Origin: Apiospora phragmitis | Taxonomy: Eukaryota; Ascomycota; Sordariomycetes; Amphisphaeriales; Apiosporaceae | Length of the DNA: 64,000 bases | NCBI GenBank assembly: GCA_038363925.1 | Contig: JAQQWL010000006.1 | Span: forward strand, 600,501-664,500 | Reading direction: 5' to 3' | Part shown: one piece after another, positions 1 through 12,545 of the stretch | Layout of the letters: each line of letters begins with the position of its first letter | Numbering within the stretch: the stretch's first letter is position 1 | Made by a program: the position numbers and the translations under genes | Notes under the pieces: model-generated | Database searches by the model: none | The model's input: only the letters and a program-made list of their open reading frames with translations | What the model was told of the DNA's origin: nothing

Positions 1-1208
1 ATTCGCTATCAACTCAACAACTGCGACCTACGATCGAGTCAACATATCGAACCGTCTCTGTTTTCCTCTGCCACTGGGATACTGATGCTGAGAACTACCC
101 CGAGATCGACTCGGGCATCCATGCCCTTCGCAAGACCTTTGAGGACCAATACGGTTTCCCAACCGAGGTCCACGAGCTTGAGCAGGCAAAATCCGGTCCC
201 AAAAATCAGCTTACCTTATTGTCGCGATTCATGCCGCTTCTCTATGACACATCCCCTGACCCAACGATGCCTTGCCGATGCAATGAAGGCATGCATAGGT
301 ATCGGAACAAACCCGAAGAGGTGAACCTGTTCATATTCTTCTATATTAGGTTTTCCGAGATAGCGACCGACGGATCGTGTCTTTTACGCCCAATGGACCA
401 GCCCGGCCAGCAAGACCCCACGATGCCTCTACCCTCGGTGAATTTCTCCAGCATCTCTCGCGCCACGATGGATATGGGCGAATCCCGAGTTCTCCTCCTT
501 TTGGATTGCCCCTATGATGGTCCGTCTGCAATGGGCACCGATAAAGAACTCATCGCCGCTGGCTCCGCCCTATGGACGCCCTCGTCTGAATTCACCACTC
601 ACCTCGCGCATCATCTCCAACGGGCTGCCCGGGAGAGGCGAATCATGAACACGCCACTCCTCTTCTCCAAGTTGGCAAACACGCTCCCCATACCTCCCGT
701 TAAAGCCACTAGTGCTGTTAACACAAGCCAGTCTGTGCTACCACCATCCAAATGCAAGTACGAGCCTATTTCTCTGGTACCTATCGACGAGAAGAGAATG
801 TACGAAAGCTGGTGGAAGCCCCCGAAGGTAAAAAGGCGTTGGCAACCTATGGACGTGGATGAGCCGGGGGTTAGTACAGAAGTCACCATTGCAGTGCGTC
901 ACCAAGATGATGACACCCGGCAGGTCACCCTTCGGGCAAGTGTATGGTACTGCCTCCCAAATAGTCCGTCGGTGACTTCGATCAGTGTAGAAAACACTAA
1001 GGAGAGTGAGGCTATCGTTCCGCTTCCAAAAAGGAGATCAAGAAAGAAGAAACCCGCTAGCCCTGAACAGTCGGTCCCTGAACAGCCGGTCCCTGTACCA
1101 GATGAGAATAAAGGCTTCCCAGCTCCGCAGAAGCCAAAGGTCCGACTAGGCGAACAGTCCAAGTTGGGCCTTCGCACTTTGCTTCAAGGCATTGATCAGG
1201 ACGTGTAG
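1..1208 (+). CDS. Caspase-fold (peptidase C14-like) protein, 5' partial, catalytic residues lost
   Basis: The frame is open from base 3 to the TAG ending at 1208, so the start lies left of the window. The N-terminal part reads VSVFLCHWDTDAENYPEIDS, then a long helix and YGFPTEV, the beta-alpha-beta opening of the small caspase-like proteins common in moulds. The catalytic-His strand reads FIFFYIRFSEI where the family has Y-x-G-H-G, so the His position is Phe. The catalytic-Cys strand reads LLLLDCPYDG where the family has D-C-C-Y, so Cys is replaced by Pro. Between them ATDGSCLLRPMD is conserved in style. The C-terminal third is Pro/Lys-rich linker and a short amphipathic tail. A protease is therefore unlikely; this is either a pseudo-enzyme or a decaying paralogue. 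The family assignment rests on remembered motif spacing. Fairly sure of the fold, less sure the gene is expressed. Confidence 0.65.
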   Translation, partial: SLSTQQLRPTIESTYRTVSVFLCHWDTDAENYPEIDSGIHALRKTFEDQYGFPTEVHELEQAKSGPKNQLTLLSRFMPLLYDTSPDPTMPCRCNEGMHRYRNKPEEVNLFIFFYIRFSEIATDGSCLLRPMDQPGQQDPTMPLPSVNFSSISRATMDMGESRVLLLLDCPYDGPSAMGTDKELIAAGSALWTPSSEFTTHLAHHLQRAARERRIMNTPLLFSKLANTLPIPPVKATSAVNTSQSVLPPSKCKYEPISLVPIDEKRMYESWWKPPKVKRRWQPMDVDEPGVSTEVTIAVRHQDDDTRQVTLRASVWYCLPNSPSVTSISVENTKESEAIVPLPKRRSRKKKPASPEQSVPEQPVPVPDENKGFPAPQKPKVRLGEQSKLGLRTLLQGIDQDV

Positions 1209-1519
1209 ATGCCGTCGAGACGTACAGCAGAGTCTGGTACGCCGACGCCACCTAGTTATACGTCCTTTTCACGTAAACGACGAGAGTTCCGAGGCTCCCG
1301 GCTGGCTTGCCGTCAAATGGAGGATAGGTTACCTACGGAAGGAACCGCGGCGGAAGGACTGAGTGAGACGGGAAGGCGAGACGAAATAACGCGACTACGC
1401 GGAGTGGAAGAAGCACTCGGGAGGTGCGAATCCTCATGGGAAAAGAGTAATAGCCCCCCGGAATTGGTTTGATCGAGTAGAGAGGAGAAACATGGAAGCC
1501 GGCAGGCGACCACTCTTCC

Positions 1520-1897
1520 TTCCGCGTCTCCCCGGACGCCGATCTATTTACCTACGTTGTACCCCTTGAACAAGCTCAAGAGACCCTGGCGCTCAGCTGG
1601 ACCTGATGTGCTCCTTGATGATCCGACCGCCGTCAAGGTCCGTATAGTTGCCGAACTTTCAGATGGTTCACTCAGATCGAGACCAATGAGCCCTCTGGCT
1701 CGGTCCTGGTCACTTTCACAATCCTCGTCAGCGTCTGGGCCAATCTTTGCGACCACCCTGGTCTCAAGACGATTGCAATGCTCGGCGCTACCAAGGACAT
1801 CACTGTCCCCCAGCGTGTGCTGGGCAACGTGAACATACCCCAGCGGCCTGCTGAGAAGCGTCAGAGCCTAGGCGGCTCAGAGAATATACGACTATAG
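1520..1897 (+). pseudogene. Frame-broken gene fragment of unknown function
   Basis: The protein-like reading changes frame at least twice. It starts in one frame (SPDADLFTYVVPLEQAQETL), hits TGA, continues in a second (DDPTAVKVRIVAELSDGSL), then in a third (WFTQIETNEPSGSVLVTF, through LCDHPGLKTIAMLG) to a TAG at 1895-1897. No intron joins these parts cleanly. It lies 311 bp after the caspase-like gene on the same strand and may be the remains of a related neighbour, but no family is recognised. Bases 1209-1519 between the two show nothing convincing. Confidence 0.35.
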
Positions 1898-3911
1898 GTT
1901 CCGAGTTCAGATTCTAATTATTAATTCTGTTCGCCGTTACTTATTCGCTGCTTGAATTCTGTTTTCCGCCACTTAAGAGTACTTACCGTCGCTTAAATTT
2001 ATATTAAGGGCGCACTTAGATATTTACATATATAGTTTAAGTAATTTATTCTTTATAGCCCATTTGTATTTGAACTATAAAATTGTGCAAGTAACTAGTG
2101 ACTACTCCTACCGTAGAAATTAACACTACGGCATGGGTTCTAATCCGAAGGTATTCGTACTGATGCGACTCAATAAACGACATTGTAAGACTGGGAGGTC
2201 AGGGTCGCTAGCGAGCCCAAAACATCTTCCAGGTGCAACGACGCGAACCTCGAGTGCCGGCACTTACTTCCGGGCCTTCACTGCCGTCCTAGTAGGCTAG
2301 GCTGGTATAAACGAACCATGGAACTGCAGTTCAGGATTCTGCTACTGTATACCTACGTGTGGAACCATGTCTCGTTGGTGTCTATTACACGATTATATCG
2401 GAATCAACGTCTCGATATTTTTCAACGCCCAAAATACTACATGCCATGTGCGTTTATCCTACGTTGATTCTATACTAATTTTACGTTCCAAGGCATGGCT
2501 GACGTTTATTCCAGTGCACGACTGATCGATGGTTAGTCCGTTGCGTTTGTCAGATCTAGCCTTCCAGACGCATTCTTCAGTGTCTTGGAATGGGCCCCGA
2601 GATATCCCATGTAGAGGTAACTCCGGTATAGGTGGAGTCGGAGCATGGGCCGCAGAGGTTGCCAGGGGTCCAGTGGAGTGAGGTCACGGATGGGACGAGT
2701 AAGAGTCAGCTTGGCCGGTGACCCCAGTGCTTCCTCTAGATCAAGCTCAGCTGGGCTCATGTTGGATGCCAATTGTCAAATCTCCATCTCTTCTCCTTTT
2801 CCCCGCTACCAGATTCGAATCAGTCAATTGAGATGAGAAAGTGGGTGAGTGCGTTGCACAACTGACCCCAGCAACACTGGCATGTTATCGGACTTATCGG
2901 ACTAAACCATTGACTGCAAACAGTGACGACAACGGCACCTACCGATTGATGGAAATAACATCTGCCGTGCTTACCCACTGGCGACCAAGAAGTGCCAAGA
3001 GCCCGTCTTATCGCGAAGTGGTGGCGGGATTTGCCGTGATTGCAAGAGAGCATGTAGCATGCAGCTCGCGCAGTTGCCCATGTAAGGGAGATGGGGTAAA
3101 TTAGCAATTGGTTTTCTGGTTGGAGAGTTTCATCTCTCTCCAACCTCCCTAGGTAATCTTACTTTTGCCTTGCATACAATACAAGTGGCCTGTTGGTTTG
3201 CAGGACAAGTGACTCCGAGCAATTGCCGATAGACTCATCTGAAGTCTGCGAAGTGTCCAAAGCAGCCGGAGACCGTAGACGCCTTACTACGGTGGATCGG
3301 CGGACGGCCTTCCAGAAGGACGGCGAATGTTTCGTTTTCAGCTGTACGGCACAGACAAGCGACCAATGACCCAATGATTCCAATCAGTCCCACCTGCACA
3401 CCCGCGAGATCGAATGGCGCAAGTTCCCTAGTGTCGAACGACTCAGAAAGGGTTCCACAACGCACCCTGCCCTACTCCGTACAGGGACACCCATCGCAGT
3501 GTAGATCACAATGAACACCCAACGCTCAAAGAAGGTTATAATCCGGTGCGGGCCGTATCGAGACTTGACCGTTAGATTTCGGCATGGGGGTTCATCTTGG
3601 TCGACTACACAAATCGGAAAGCTCCGCTTCCAAACCCTTGGGTCATCGCGCCTGCAACTCGGAGTCGGATGCATCTGGGGGTCATATTTTCTTTTTTTGC
3701 AATCAAACTTTGCGACACACCCTGTTGAGGGGGTCTGGAGAATGGTGTGCCGGCTCCTGCGGCAGAAAGAAGAAGCCAGGCCACTCCACGCGTGGGCCTG
3801 GTCCCTCGGTTAAAGTCGTTCAAATATCGCCTTTGGAACGATGTTCCCAGCTTTCTGGGTTGCTCGCTGATCTGTTCGTCACCAGCAACAGAGCGCGGGC
3901 CATCAAGCATA
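1898..3911. other. Intergenic, no supported gene
   Basis: The first 250 bases (about 1900-2120) are AT-rich and low-complexity. The rest has normal composition with only short overlapping frames on both strands. No tRNA, repeat array or conserved reading frame was found. Confidence 0.5.
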
Positions 3912-5844
3912 ATGTACGCCTCCACGCGGCTGTTGATCCTCAACGCCCTATCTTTGGGCTGTTTTTCGGGCTCTCCTCTGTTAGGATCCCTCCTGAACCC
4001 GCTCACGGGATCTCTGGAGACTCACCAGCGACTTGGTGGAGGCGACAATCGGTGAACTCAAAGGGACATTGGGCGATCAAGAATCTTTCGACTATGTGGT
4101 TGTAGGAGGCGGAACGGGCGGCAATACCATCGCCTACCGCCTGGCTGAAGCCGGCTTCTCCGTCGCTGTCATTGAGCGCGGCCTTTCTTACGAGGTCGGA
4201 GAACCTATTGTCGGCGCGGCGCCCTTGGGAGACATCATCGGCGTTGGCAGCAACCCTCTCGACTCCATCCCTACCGTCGACTTTGGCCTGGCCACGGAGC
4301 CACAAGCAGGAGCCGATGGTCGAAAGATACACTACACCCAGGGAAAATGTCTCGGTGGCTCATCCGCACTCAACTTCCTCATTTACCACAGGCCAGACAA
4401 GGGATCATTGAAAATCTGGGCCGATGCTGTAGGCGACGAAAGCTATGAGTTCGACGCCCTATTGCCCTACTTCAAGAAGAGTATTACTTTCACGCCCCCC
4501 AACAACAACGCTCGCCCGGCCAATGCCACGCCCGTCTACTACGAATCCGACTTCACTTCGAATCAAGAGAATGCGCCGGTACAAGTCTCCTACGCCAACT
4601 GGTCGCCTTCTTGGTCGAGCTGGGCTGCCAAGGGGTTCGAAGCCCTGGGCATCAAGCTCACTGGCGCGTTCAATCAGGGTACTCTATCGGGATACCACTA
4701 CTCTCAGCTCACCACCAAGCCAAAGGACCAGGTCCGCTCCACTTCGGCGGACTTCCTCTATCACGCCAAGGATAAGGGCACCAAGGTAAATTGACCGTCT
4801 ACATGGCCACTCGCGGCAAGAAGATTATCTTTGATGCCAATAAGAAGGCTACTGGAGTCGAGGTGGGCATAGATCTGCTGCCCTCCTACGTCATCAAGGC
4901 CAAGAAGGAGGTGATCGTGTCGGCCGGTGCTATCCACTCGCCGCAGCTGCTCATGCTCTCGGGTATCGGCCCGGCTGCCCACCTTACTCAGCAAGGTATC
5001 AAGGTCATTGCCGACCGTCCTGGCGTCGGCCAAAACTTCACTGATCACGTCCTCTTCGGCCCATCGTACCAGGTCAAGATCGATACACTGAACAAGGTTA
5101 TCGGGGACCCGGTCGTACTTGCGGCTGCTATTGCCGAGTACGTCTTGTCGCAGACGGGTCCTTTAACGTTCAATGTGGCCGAGTTCCTCGTGTGGGAGCG
5201 GGTACCTGCATCTGTATCGGCCAACATGTCCCAAGCCACCCGAGATGCGCTAAACAGCATAGCGCCCGATTGGCCACACATCGAGTACTTCTCGGCCGCC
5301 GGCTTCATTGGCTCCTTCGACATCCCATGGTTGGACCAGCCCAAGGACGGCAAGATGTACAGCTCCATCCTCAACACCCTCGTCGCGCCCTTCTCCTGCA
5401 GCAACGTGTCACTGGCCAGCTCGAGCCTCTACGACGCGCCCAAGGTCAACCCCAACTGGATGACGCACAAGGCCGACCAGGAGCTGGCCGTCGCCATCTA
5501 CCGGCGCCTCCGCGACCTCTACCAGACCGAGGCCATCAAGTCGGTCCGCGCCAACGAGGCCGAGTACTGGCCTGGGCTGGAAAAGATGCAGACGGACGAG
5601 GAGATCCTCGCCCACGTGCACAAGACGCTCATGGCCGTCTACCATGCGTCATGCACGAACCGCATGGTCCGGCGCGATGACCCCACCGCCGTCGTCGACA
5701 GCCTGGCCCGTGTCATTGGCGTCAGCGGCGTGCGCGTGGTCGACGCCAGCGCCTTTGCGCTGCTGCCGCCGGGGCACCCGCAGAGTGTGGTGTACGCCCT
5801 CGCCGAGAAGATTTCGGACGCCATCATCGAGGGGGTTGGAGTAA
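3912..5844 (+). CDS. GMC-family FAD-dependent oxidoreductase, secreted, with one clear frameshift
   Basis: The ATG at 3912 opens a signal-peptide-like stretch (MYASTRLLILNALSLGCFSG). A 40-nt intron at 3980-4019 (GTTAGG..CTGGAG, CTCAC branch) would join it in frame to LTSDLVEATIGELKG. The FAD-binding Rossmann motif DYVVVGGGTGGNTIAYRLAE follows, then GMC signature 1 (GGSSALNF) and signature 2 (GAIHSPQLLMLSGIGP). The C-terminal pair is a His in VYHASCTNRM and PPGHPQSVVYALAEK, the expected catalytic His region. The frame breaks at 4786-4791 (TGA at 4792); one extra T would restore V-N-L-T-V-Y. At the end, the GGGGG run near 5831-5836 may also be off by one: read one base shorter it gives E-G-L-E-stop at 5844, otherwise the frame runs on through low-quality sequence to 6161. 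Length and architecture match aryl-alcohol oxidase / glucose-methanol-choline dehydrogenases; substrate unknown. Confidence 0.88.
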
Positions 5845-6181
5845 CTTGTCTTCATCATTCATTCATTTACTGTTTCACATGTTTTGTTTTGCTTTTGTAC
5901 GATAGAGCTCGAGCCAATCATTCGAATTCCTTTTCCGGTCTGTCGTTAGTCCTGCCTAGCCCCTTTTCACCTTTCTTTCTCTTAAACCCTCCGATGTCTC
6001 AAATAGCAAGAAACGCAAACAGAAGGGCGCTTTGTTCGCCATCGCATGCCAACCCAACGCAAGCTGCCCACCTATTTGGCTATTCAACGTTTGTATCTTT
6101 ATTCAGTGATCCTTCTACCCGTTGCAATCGCCAGACTCTCCTTACCCTGGGAGCGGCGTAACATCCAACACAGAGCTCATC

Positions 6182-8535
6182 ATGGCTCAACAACAGACAG
6201 CAGCAGAAATACTAGAGTACCAAGACGGAGTAAGAGAGGACAACGCGAGATGGCGTGACTATTGGCGCACGGGGCAGCTGCCCAATTCCGGGGGGACTTT
6301 CCGTCAAAATTATCAAACGCCAAAGGAATAGAACCGCCGCCACGCAGCCACCTATGTATACAGATATTGCTCTAGGTGCCTGTAATTGGCGACGCCACTG
6401 GGCTGTCAGACCAGCGCCAGACAACCCTACTCCAAAAGTAGTAAAAGACAGAGCAGATGCGCTGGCATTGACAAGATCGTACTTCGAGAGACCCCCGCGC
6501 TACGGCTACCGACGAATACTCGGTCGAGGAGGTCAAGGAACCGCCCTGAAAATGTCGTACACCCCACTAAACAATGGTGGAAGGACTCTAAACTATGTCC
6601 TCAAAACTACTGATCTTAATACAATGAGTGACGATATCCGACATGAAGCCCGGATGATGAAGGTAGGCGACCTTTGTTCTTTTCCGCACCGTGTCCTTGG
6701 GCCATGATACTGATTTTCGAGCAGAAAGTCAAGCGCTCTGCCCACTGCGTCCAGATCATTCATTCGTCGGGAAGAAGTAGGTTCGACGAACCGAATTTCG
6801 ATGACTCGAGTGACGATGCAGACGAGTTTAGCAGCGACGACGAGGAGGTGTTTGGGCCGCCTCTACGACCGCGGCCACCCAAAGATAAGGCGACGAAGAT
6901 AAGGGAGCAGGACCAAAAAGTCCTGAGTCTCAAAGCCGCCAATGACGCACGGGTCAAACGTGTCCGTGACTTAAAACGCGCAACCAGACGTGGGAATCCG
7001 ATACCCCCAGAAGACCCCGCGCATCCCGATGCTTCGCTTGAACTGGACAGGCACGACTTTATCTTCATGGAGTACATGGAAATGGGTAGTCTGCTGGACA
7101 CGCTGCACAGAGTTGCTGAGGAGGCCCCTCCCCGGCTGATACCGAACAAAGTACTCTGGTCATTCTGGCTCTGCAGTAAGTCCTGCGCCCGGGCAGTCGC
7201 CCCCTTCCCCCTTTATTGTGTTGCAAGCGCGTGCAGACTGTAGTAGCCGAACTGATAAAAAAAATAGTGATACGCGCATGCATTGGCATGGCCTACCCCC
7301 CACGCAAGTTCCACCCAGAACGGAACAAATTCATGGGAGAGCCTCGCAAGGGGATGGAGAGGTCTCAAGGGGGCTCGATCTCTCGAACACGTTCGATCCG
7401 AAGGAGCTATTGCTTGAAGAGATACCTCCTAAGCACAAACAATCCAGGGTAAAGCGGATGGTCCACTTCGACATCGACCCGGGAAACTGTGAGTTGGCCG
7501 ACTTTTCAAGGGGCAGAGGGGTAGTTATCTCGGCGAATGCGTCGTTGTGCTGACCAGAAGTAGTGTTCTTGGGGCCAGCCATGCACGATTACGACCGGGG
7601 TGATATTGACGTCTACAATCCTCCGCAAGTCGCCAATCCGCTCCCAGTTCCAGCTCCAATCGACATCGAGATGGAGAATAGCTTTCCAATACCCAATGAG
7701 ACCCCTGAACATGACGAAATGCCCATAGTCAAGGTAAGAATCACTACACATGCATCAGCATTCTTACTAACAACAACCTCTCTACCTAGCTTGGCGACTT
7801 TGGTTTAGCAGACATTATCAAGCCAAATAAAAGGAAGTAAGTACGGCTCTATATCCTTGTGTTCTACTTGATGGACTAACGTAGTGTTTTAGCGAATATT
7901 ACCGGGGGTTCCGGGATGGCGGCAAATGGGGATTTTACGCACCAGTAAGGCCACCACGAGCCAGCCGTATTGGCCCTCGTTACGAACATCGTTAACCTGA
8001 ACCTGATAGGAGTCGTTCAGTCCTGACTGGGACTATATGCCGCTGACTCGAGATGGACGGGAAATCAGCCAGGAGCCCGTGGCGGGCAACTATGATGTGC
8101 ACACCAATGTCTGGCACATCGGCCTTGTAAGTTTTCCCATCAGCTGACTTTGTATCAAAGAGGGGGAGTGGGGGGAATGGGGCGACAATAATCATGACAC
8201 GGCTGACACAGAGGCGAACTTTCGCCTATTTCTCCTTCTCTTAGACCATGTGGCAGCTCATCACTCGACTGGAAGTACCAGAACCGTCAAGACTCACTGA
8301 TGCGTTTTACCCCGTCACGATCGGAAACACGTACGGCATCACGCTCGACATGCCGGTTTATAACGACGTCGACCTAGAGTTGAGGCGGACCGTCGCCCGA
8401 TGCTTGACGCAAGACCCTAGGGCAGCGGCCCTCGCTGGAGACCCTCCTGGACCAGGCGAAAAAAGGGGCGGGCAGACGGTCGCGTGGCGCCACGGCTGGG
8501 GAGGCTCGTGGCTGGGTGCAGAGGTATGTCTATGA
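6182..8535 (+). CDS. Protein kinase-like gene, seven exons, two homopolymer frame breaks
   Basis: The start MAQQQTAAEILEYQDGV lies at 6182. Kinase landmarks in order: glycine loop RILGRGGQGTALKM, lysine strand NYVLKT, hinge DFIFMEYMEMGSL, catalytic loop HFDIDPGN (R of HRD replaced by F), metal-binding LGDFGLAD, then YAPES and the helix with DVHTNVWHIG. Introns that keep frame: 6663-6724, 7176-7267, 7489-7563, 7734-7789 (branch CTAAC), 7837-7892, 7945-8009 and 8127-8244. An acidic Ser/Asp linker sits between the N and C lobes (about 6790-6870). The frame slips at G6 6290-6295 (one G too many) and at G4 7350-7353 (one G too few); both repairs give continuous kinase sequence. The TGA ends at 8535. 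This is a fungal kinase group without an obvious named relative; Asp residues needed for catalysis are present, so activity is plausible. Confidence 0.82.
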
Positions 8536-9006
8536 TGCGTAGGGCGATGGATGGGCAGCAAGGGGAGGGGGATGGTAGTCCCACAAGAGCAGAGAGCACT
8601 TGATGGGTAGTTGTATAAATAACTATTGAAAACAAATGCCCATGATTCTTCCATATTCATGACAAGAACTGGATTTCCGAATAGTTGGCTGTAGGGTGCT
8701 TGCATTAGGCTTGTTAGTCCTCAAGGGCATGTAGTTGCTGTGGAGGGTACATCGAACCATTTCCGGCGTAGGTGTCGCGTGAGGAATATTGAGTCAAGTG
8801 AAAAGGGGTCTGCTAGTGTGCGCCTTATTGGCCTAAACCTAGCATACTATAATGGGTCATGCGTACAACCAGAGGCATAATGTAGAAGGTAGAGGAATAT
8901 AACCGGTCGTAGAATAATGCAGCAGTAGTAGTGAGTAGTATTTATTTACGCCACCGCGCGATGACGACTTGCTTTTAAATATAAATTTGCTTCTTCAATT
9001 CTGTTT
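8536..9006. other. Convergent intergenic region
   Basis: Shared 3' region of the kinase (+) and the arabinofuranosidase (-). AT-leaning toward 8850-9000; no gene, repeat or RNA recognised. Confidence 0.5.
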
Positions 9007-11360
9007 TCAGTGCCTGAGACCCTGTTTCATATCTCTCTTCTGCTTCTTCAAACACTTCGAGGACTTGGTCTCGAGGACCGCGATGCTCAAGTCCGGCATG
9101 CTGAACTCGAACCTGCCCTCATCGTCCGCGACGAGCTTCTCCTTGACGGTCTGGACGACGTTGACGCCCGTGAAGGGGTCGTTGAAGCCGTAGGGGTCCT
9201 CGGGCCCCGTCAGGATGGTCAGCTCGGCCTCGGTCCCCGGGCGGAGGCCCTCGAAGGTCAGGGAGACGGGGACGTCGTCGGTGGTGGCGTTGAAAACGGC
9301 GCCCTTGAAGGGTAGGTGCCCTTGTCCTCGTTCTTGCCGGTGACGTAGTACAAGGGGTTGAATGAGGACGACGCGGGGAGGGTGTGGGTCATGAGGTGGC
9401 TGGCGAAGAGCTGGAGGTGGAACGGAGTAAGTAAGTAAACGCGATACATCAAGTAAGATACTGAGGACGGGGGCTTCAGCTTACCTCCCACAGGTACCAA
9501 CTGGTGGAGAGCGTAGTCTTTGCGGGATCAGCAGCGAACTGGATCATGACTGCAGCCCACTGCCAGCGGTCCAAGCTTCGGATGATAGGAGCCTACGAGG
9601 GTCAAGTCAGCGGGGGTTCATCTCCCAAATCTCATGTAGAAGTTAAAAGGGGCCTTTGGTGAAACATACATAGGCTGCACCGATGATCCTGTCGGCATTC
9701 CTCTCATAGCCGATCATGGACACGGCCTCGCCGATCGTGCCGCTCCACCAAGGATACTCGAGCAGACCCGCGTCCCAGCCGAGTCCGCCATTAGGATGAA
9801 CGGCCGCGGCCTCGCCGATGATGTGGGGGATCGTGACGTTGTCGAAGAGGTTGAATTGCTCGACCAGGCTGTCGGGCGTGCCGTAGATATGATAATCGCC
9901 GGCGCCGGGCGCGGGGATGTCGTAGCCATCAAACACGGAGCCCGAGGAGATGACGGTGATGTGCGGGTACTTCTTGTTGATGGCCTCGAGAAGCATGGGG
10001 AAGCGGTATTCCTTGAAAGTGTCCCAACCTTCGTCGCCGCCCGCCAGCCAGTCCTCGTTGCCGACCTCGACGTACTGCAGCTTGAAGGGCGCCGGGTGGC
10101 CCAGCTCGGCGCGGACGGCGCCCCACTTGGTCGAGGCGGCGCCGCTGACGAACTCGATCTGGTCCAGGGCGTCGTCGACGAAGGGCTGCAGCTTGTCCTT
10201 GGGGATGATGTCTCCGTTGAGCGAGAGGCCGTCGTAGACACCGAGAACTATGACAAGAGAAGAATAAGCAATGAACAGAAAGAACTTCTTGTATCGTCTT
10301 GTGAGAAAACTTACCGATCTCGAGGTCCATATCCTCAGCAAGCCACAGGTATTCCATCAATCCGAGACCGTTGCTCTGCTGGTACCCCCAGACACCGGAG
10401 AAGCCGGGGCGGTTCTTCAGGGGCCCGAGGGTGTTCTTCCAGTCCCACCAGGCGTTGCTGTTGTTGCCCTCGAGCATGTTGCCGCCGGGGATGCGGAGAA
10501 GGGTGGGGTGGAAGCCCTCGATGGCCTCGGCCAGGTCGATGCGCAGACCGTTCTTGCGGTCCTTGTAGGTGGGCGGGAAGAGGCTGATCAGGTTGAAGTC
10601 GAGCGAGCCGTCTTTCACACCCTATGAACGCCGCCATCAGTCAGCCACCTGCGCAGATCCCATCTCTGTCGATAGGCTTTGGGAATAACTTACAGCAGCA
10701 TCGAAGGTCAGCGAGAACGTGTTGTTGGAGTTCGGCGCATCCTTGGTGGGAGTCAATTTAAACTCGTGCTCGACCCACTCGGACGGCGACGTCTTCGCCC
10801 TGATCTCGGTGCTGCCAAAGACCTCGCCAGTTAATTTGGACTGCAGCGAAGCGGTGAAGCTCCCTTCGTAGTCGCCCTTGACCCAGAACGATCCGGTGTA
10901 GGGCTTGATCTTGACATCCATGCCCCAGTAACCGTCGTTGAAGAAGCCGACCTGGCCGTCGCCTTTTGTCGACGACGAACCCACGTCCACGTTCATGGAG
11001 GTCCTCAGAGCTTTGGACAGAGGCTCATCGAGGTCCTTCAGAGACAGCGCAGCGCCATTGACCGGCGTCCATCCCTCGAGGGTCGAATTGAAGATAGAGC
11101 TTGACTGGAACGCGCGGTTACGGATCAGTTCGGCGTACAGACCGCCGTCCCCGGAGTTGTTGATATCCTATGTTATTACAAAGCATTAGCCGGTGATCCC
11201 GGCGAGGAGACGGGCCAAGAGCTGTCCTTACCTCGTGCAGGAAGCCATATTGATGAGGGCTCGTGGCGTTACCACCAGCGGCTTTGACGGAGATGTCCAC
11301 AGCGGAGACCAAAGGAAGGGCTGCTGCAGTGGCCAGAGCGGCCAGACTGACGCGAACCAT
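9007..11360 (-). CDS. Alpha-L-arabinofuranosidase, GH51, secreted
   Basis: Start ATG at 11360 with a clear signal peptide (MVRVSLAALATAAALPLVSA). Six exons; introns at 11168-11231, 10622-10693, 10248-10314, 9593-9669 and 9411-9484 all have GT..AG and keep frame. After a carbohydrate-binding-like beta region (GYWGMDVKIKPYTGSFW) comes the GH51 core: RIPGGNMLEGN, the acid/base Glu in YVEVGNEDW, and the nucleophile Glu in HIIGEAAAVHPNGG. It ends with a beta-sandwich domain and a Lys-rich tail (stop 9007-9009). One frame break lies at GGG 9310-9312: one more G gives F-K-G-A-V-F-N. It would release arabinose from plant arabinan/arabinoxylan outside the cell. Length about 650 residues fits the family. 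The frameshift is more likely a consensus error than a mutation. Confidence 0.92.
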
Positions 11361-12545
11361 GTTGACTCAGAATATGACGGGAAAGAGGAAGGGGGGAGAG
11401 AGCACAACACGGGCACCGGTGAATCGGTGTCTCGTTCTGGAAGGAAACGACATCCCGGGCAGTCAGGTCGTTCTATATATCCCCCAAGGGCGCATCATGG
11501 TGAACACACCGCTGAGCCATGCGGAGAATTGGAGATCACGAGGTTTTGGAGAAAAAGAAACAAAAGACGCAGCAGACACATGGTTGCCATGACCCAGCCA
11601 AGGAGGCCTGGTTTCGGTTGAGATCATTCCGGCTAAAGTCCACAGCCTTGGAAGGAGGGTTGTTGACTCGGGGCGCGCCATTCAGCGCATCACTTGCAAG
11701 ACTCCCGTCTCCTAGGCGCTCCTATAAGAAAGGAGGGATGACCAGCCCTGACTGCTAGTGGAGAAGAGCACAGAGGAAGAAAAGAGCGACCCGGGAAGAC
11801 GGGTTCGTCGTCACTGGATCATCGCGCCATGTATGCGTAAACGACAACCCCAGCCCAGCCCCGGATTACGAAACCACGCTCGACAATATGAACTGGTTGC
11901 TGGCCGACTGCAACGGTGTAAGGGGCGCTAGAGACTATCACAGGATAGCTCCTCCCGCAATTGGGTAGCTTCTCCGCAAACTCGCATGCTCGGTCTTGGT
12001 TGCGGATACCCCTGTCTGCGGGGGAATCACCTCGGCGTGCGGGGAGCGGTCCGTTTTGGCCACGGATATCCCTCTGTTCAGCTGCGAGTTTTCATTTATG
12101 ACGAGCTGAATCGGTGGTTGCATGCTCGACACTGGATTTGAGGTAAGCCTTATCATTCTTCCATTGTCGGATATCGCACACTCGTTCCTCGTGCTTCCTT
12201 GCTTGGGGCAGCCAGGCCAGAACCAGGCATCTGCTCATGGGTTAGTCGTCGGCAGTGAAGTCCTAACAGAGCTAACCGAGATTGCCCAATAATGCCCGGT
12301 GTAACGGTGTGGTGACTGGCTGCAAGTCACCACCAACTTCTGTAGTGCGATGCACAAGAATAACATTAACTACTACTATTAGCTATTAGGTGCAGAATCA
12401 TTTGGATGGAATTGCAATCGTTATGGGTATCTCTCAAGCCCCTTGAGTCCAGCCCGGGAACTATTCGTCTGTTTCCTTAAAATCTATCGATCGAGGTTGG
12501 TTTGTCCTCCTTCATTGGTCGGGTCGTACAAGTCAAGTCACACGT
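11361..12545. other. Intergenic between GH51 promoter and LAG1 3' end
   Basis: Contains the presumed GH51 promoter. A loosely repeated GC-rich phrase occurs around 11990-12075 (cgg-ata-tcc/ccc type). No coding frame or RNA is supported. Confidence 0.45.
11474..11480 (-). promoter_or_regulatory. Candidate TATA box of the GH51 gene
   Basis: TATATAG on the minus strand about 114 nt upstream of the GH51 ATG, in otherwise mixed sequence. Position is reasonable for a fungal core promoter; nothing else supports it. Confidence 0.3.
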
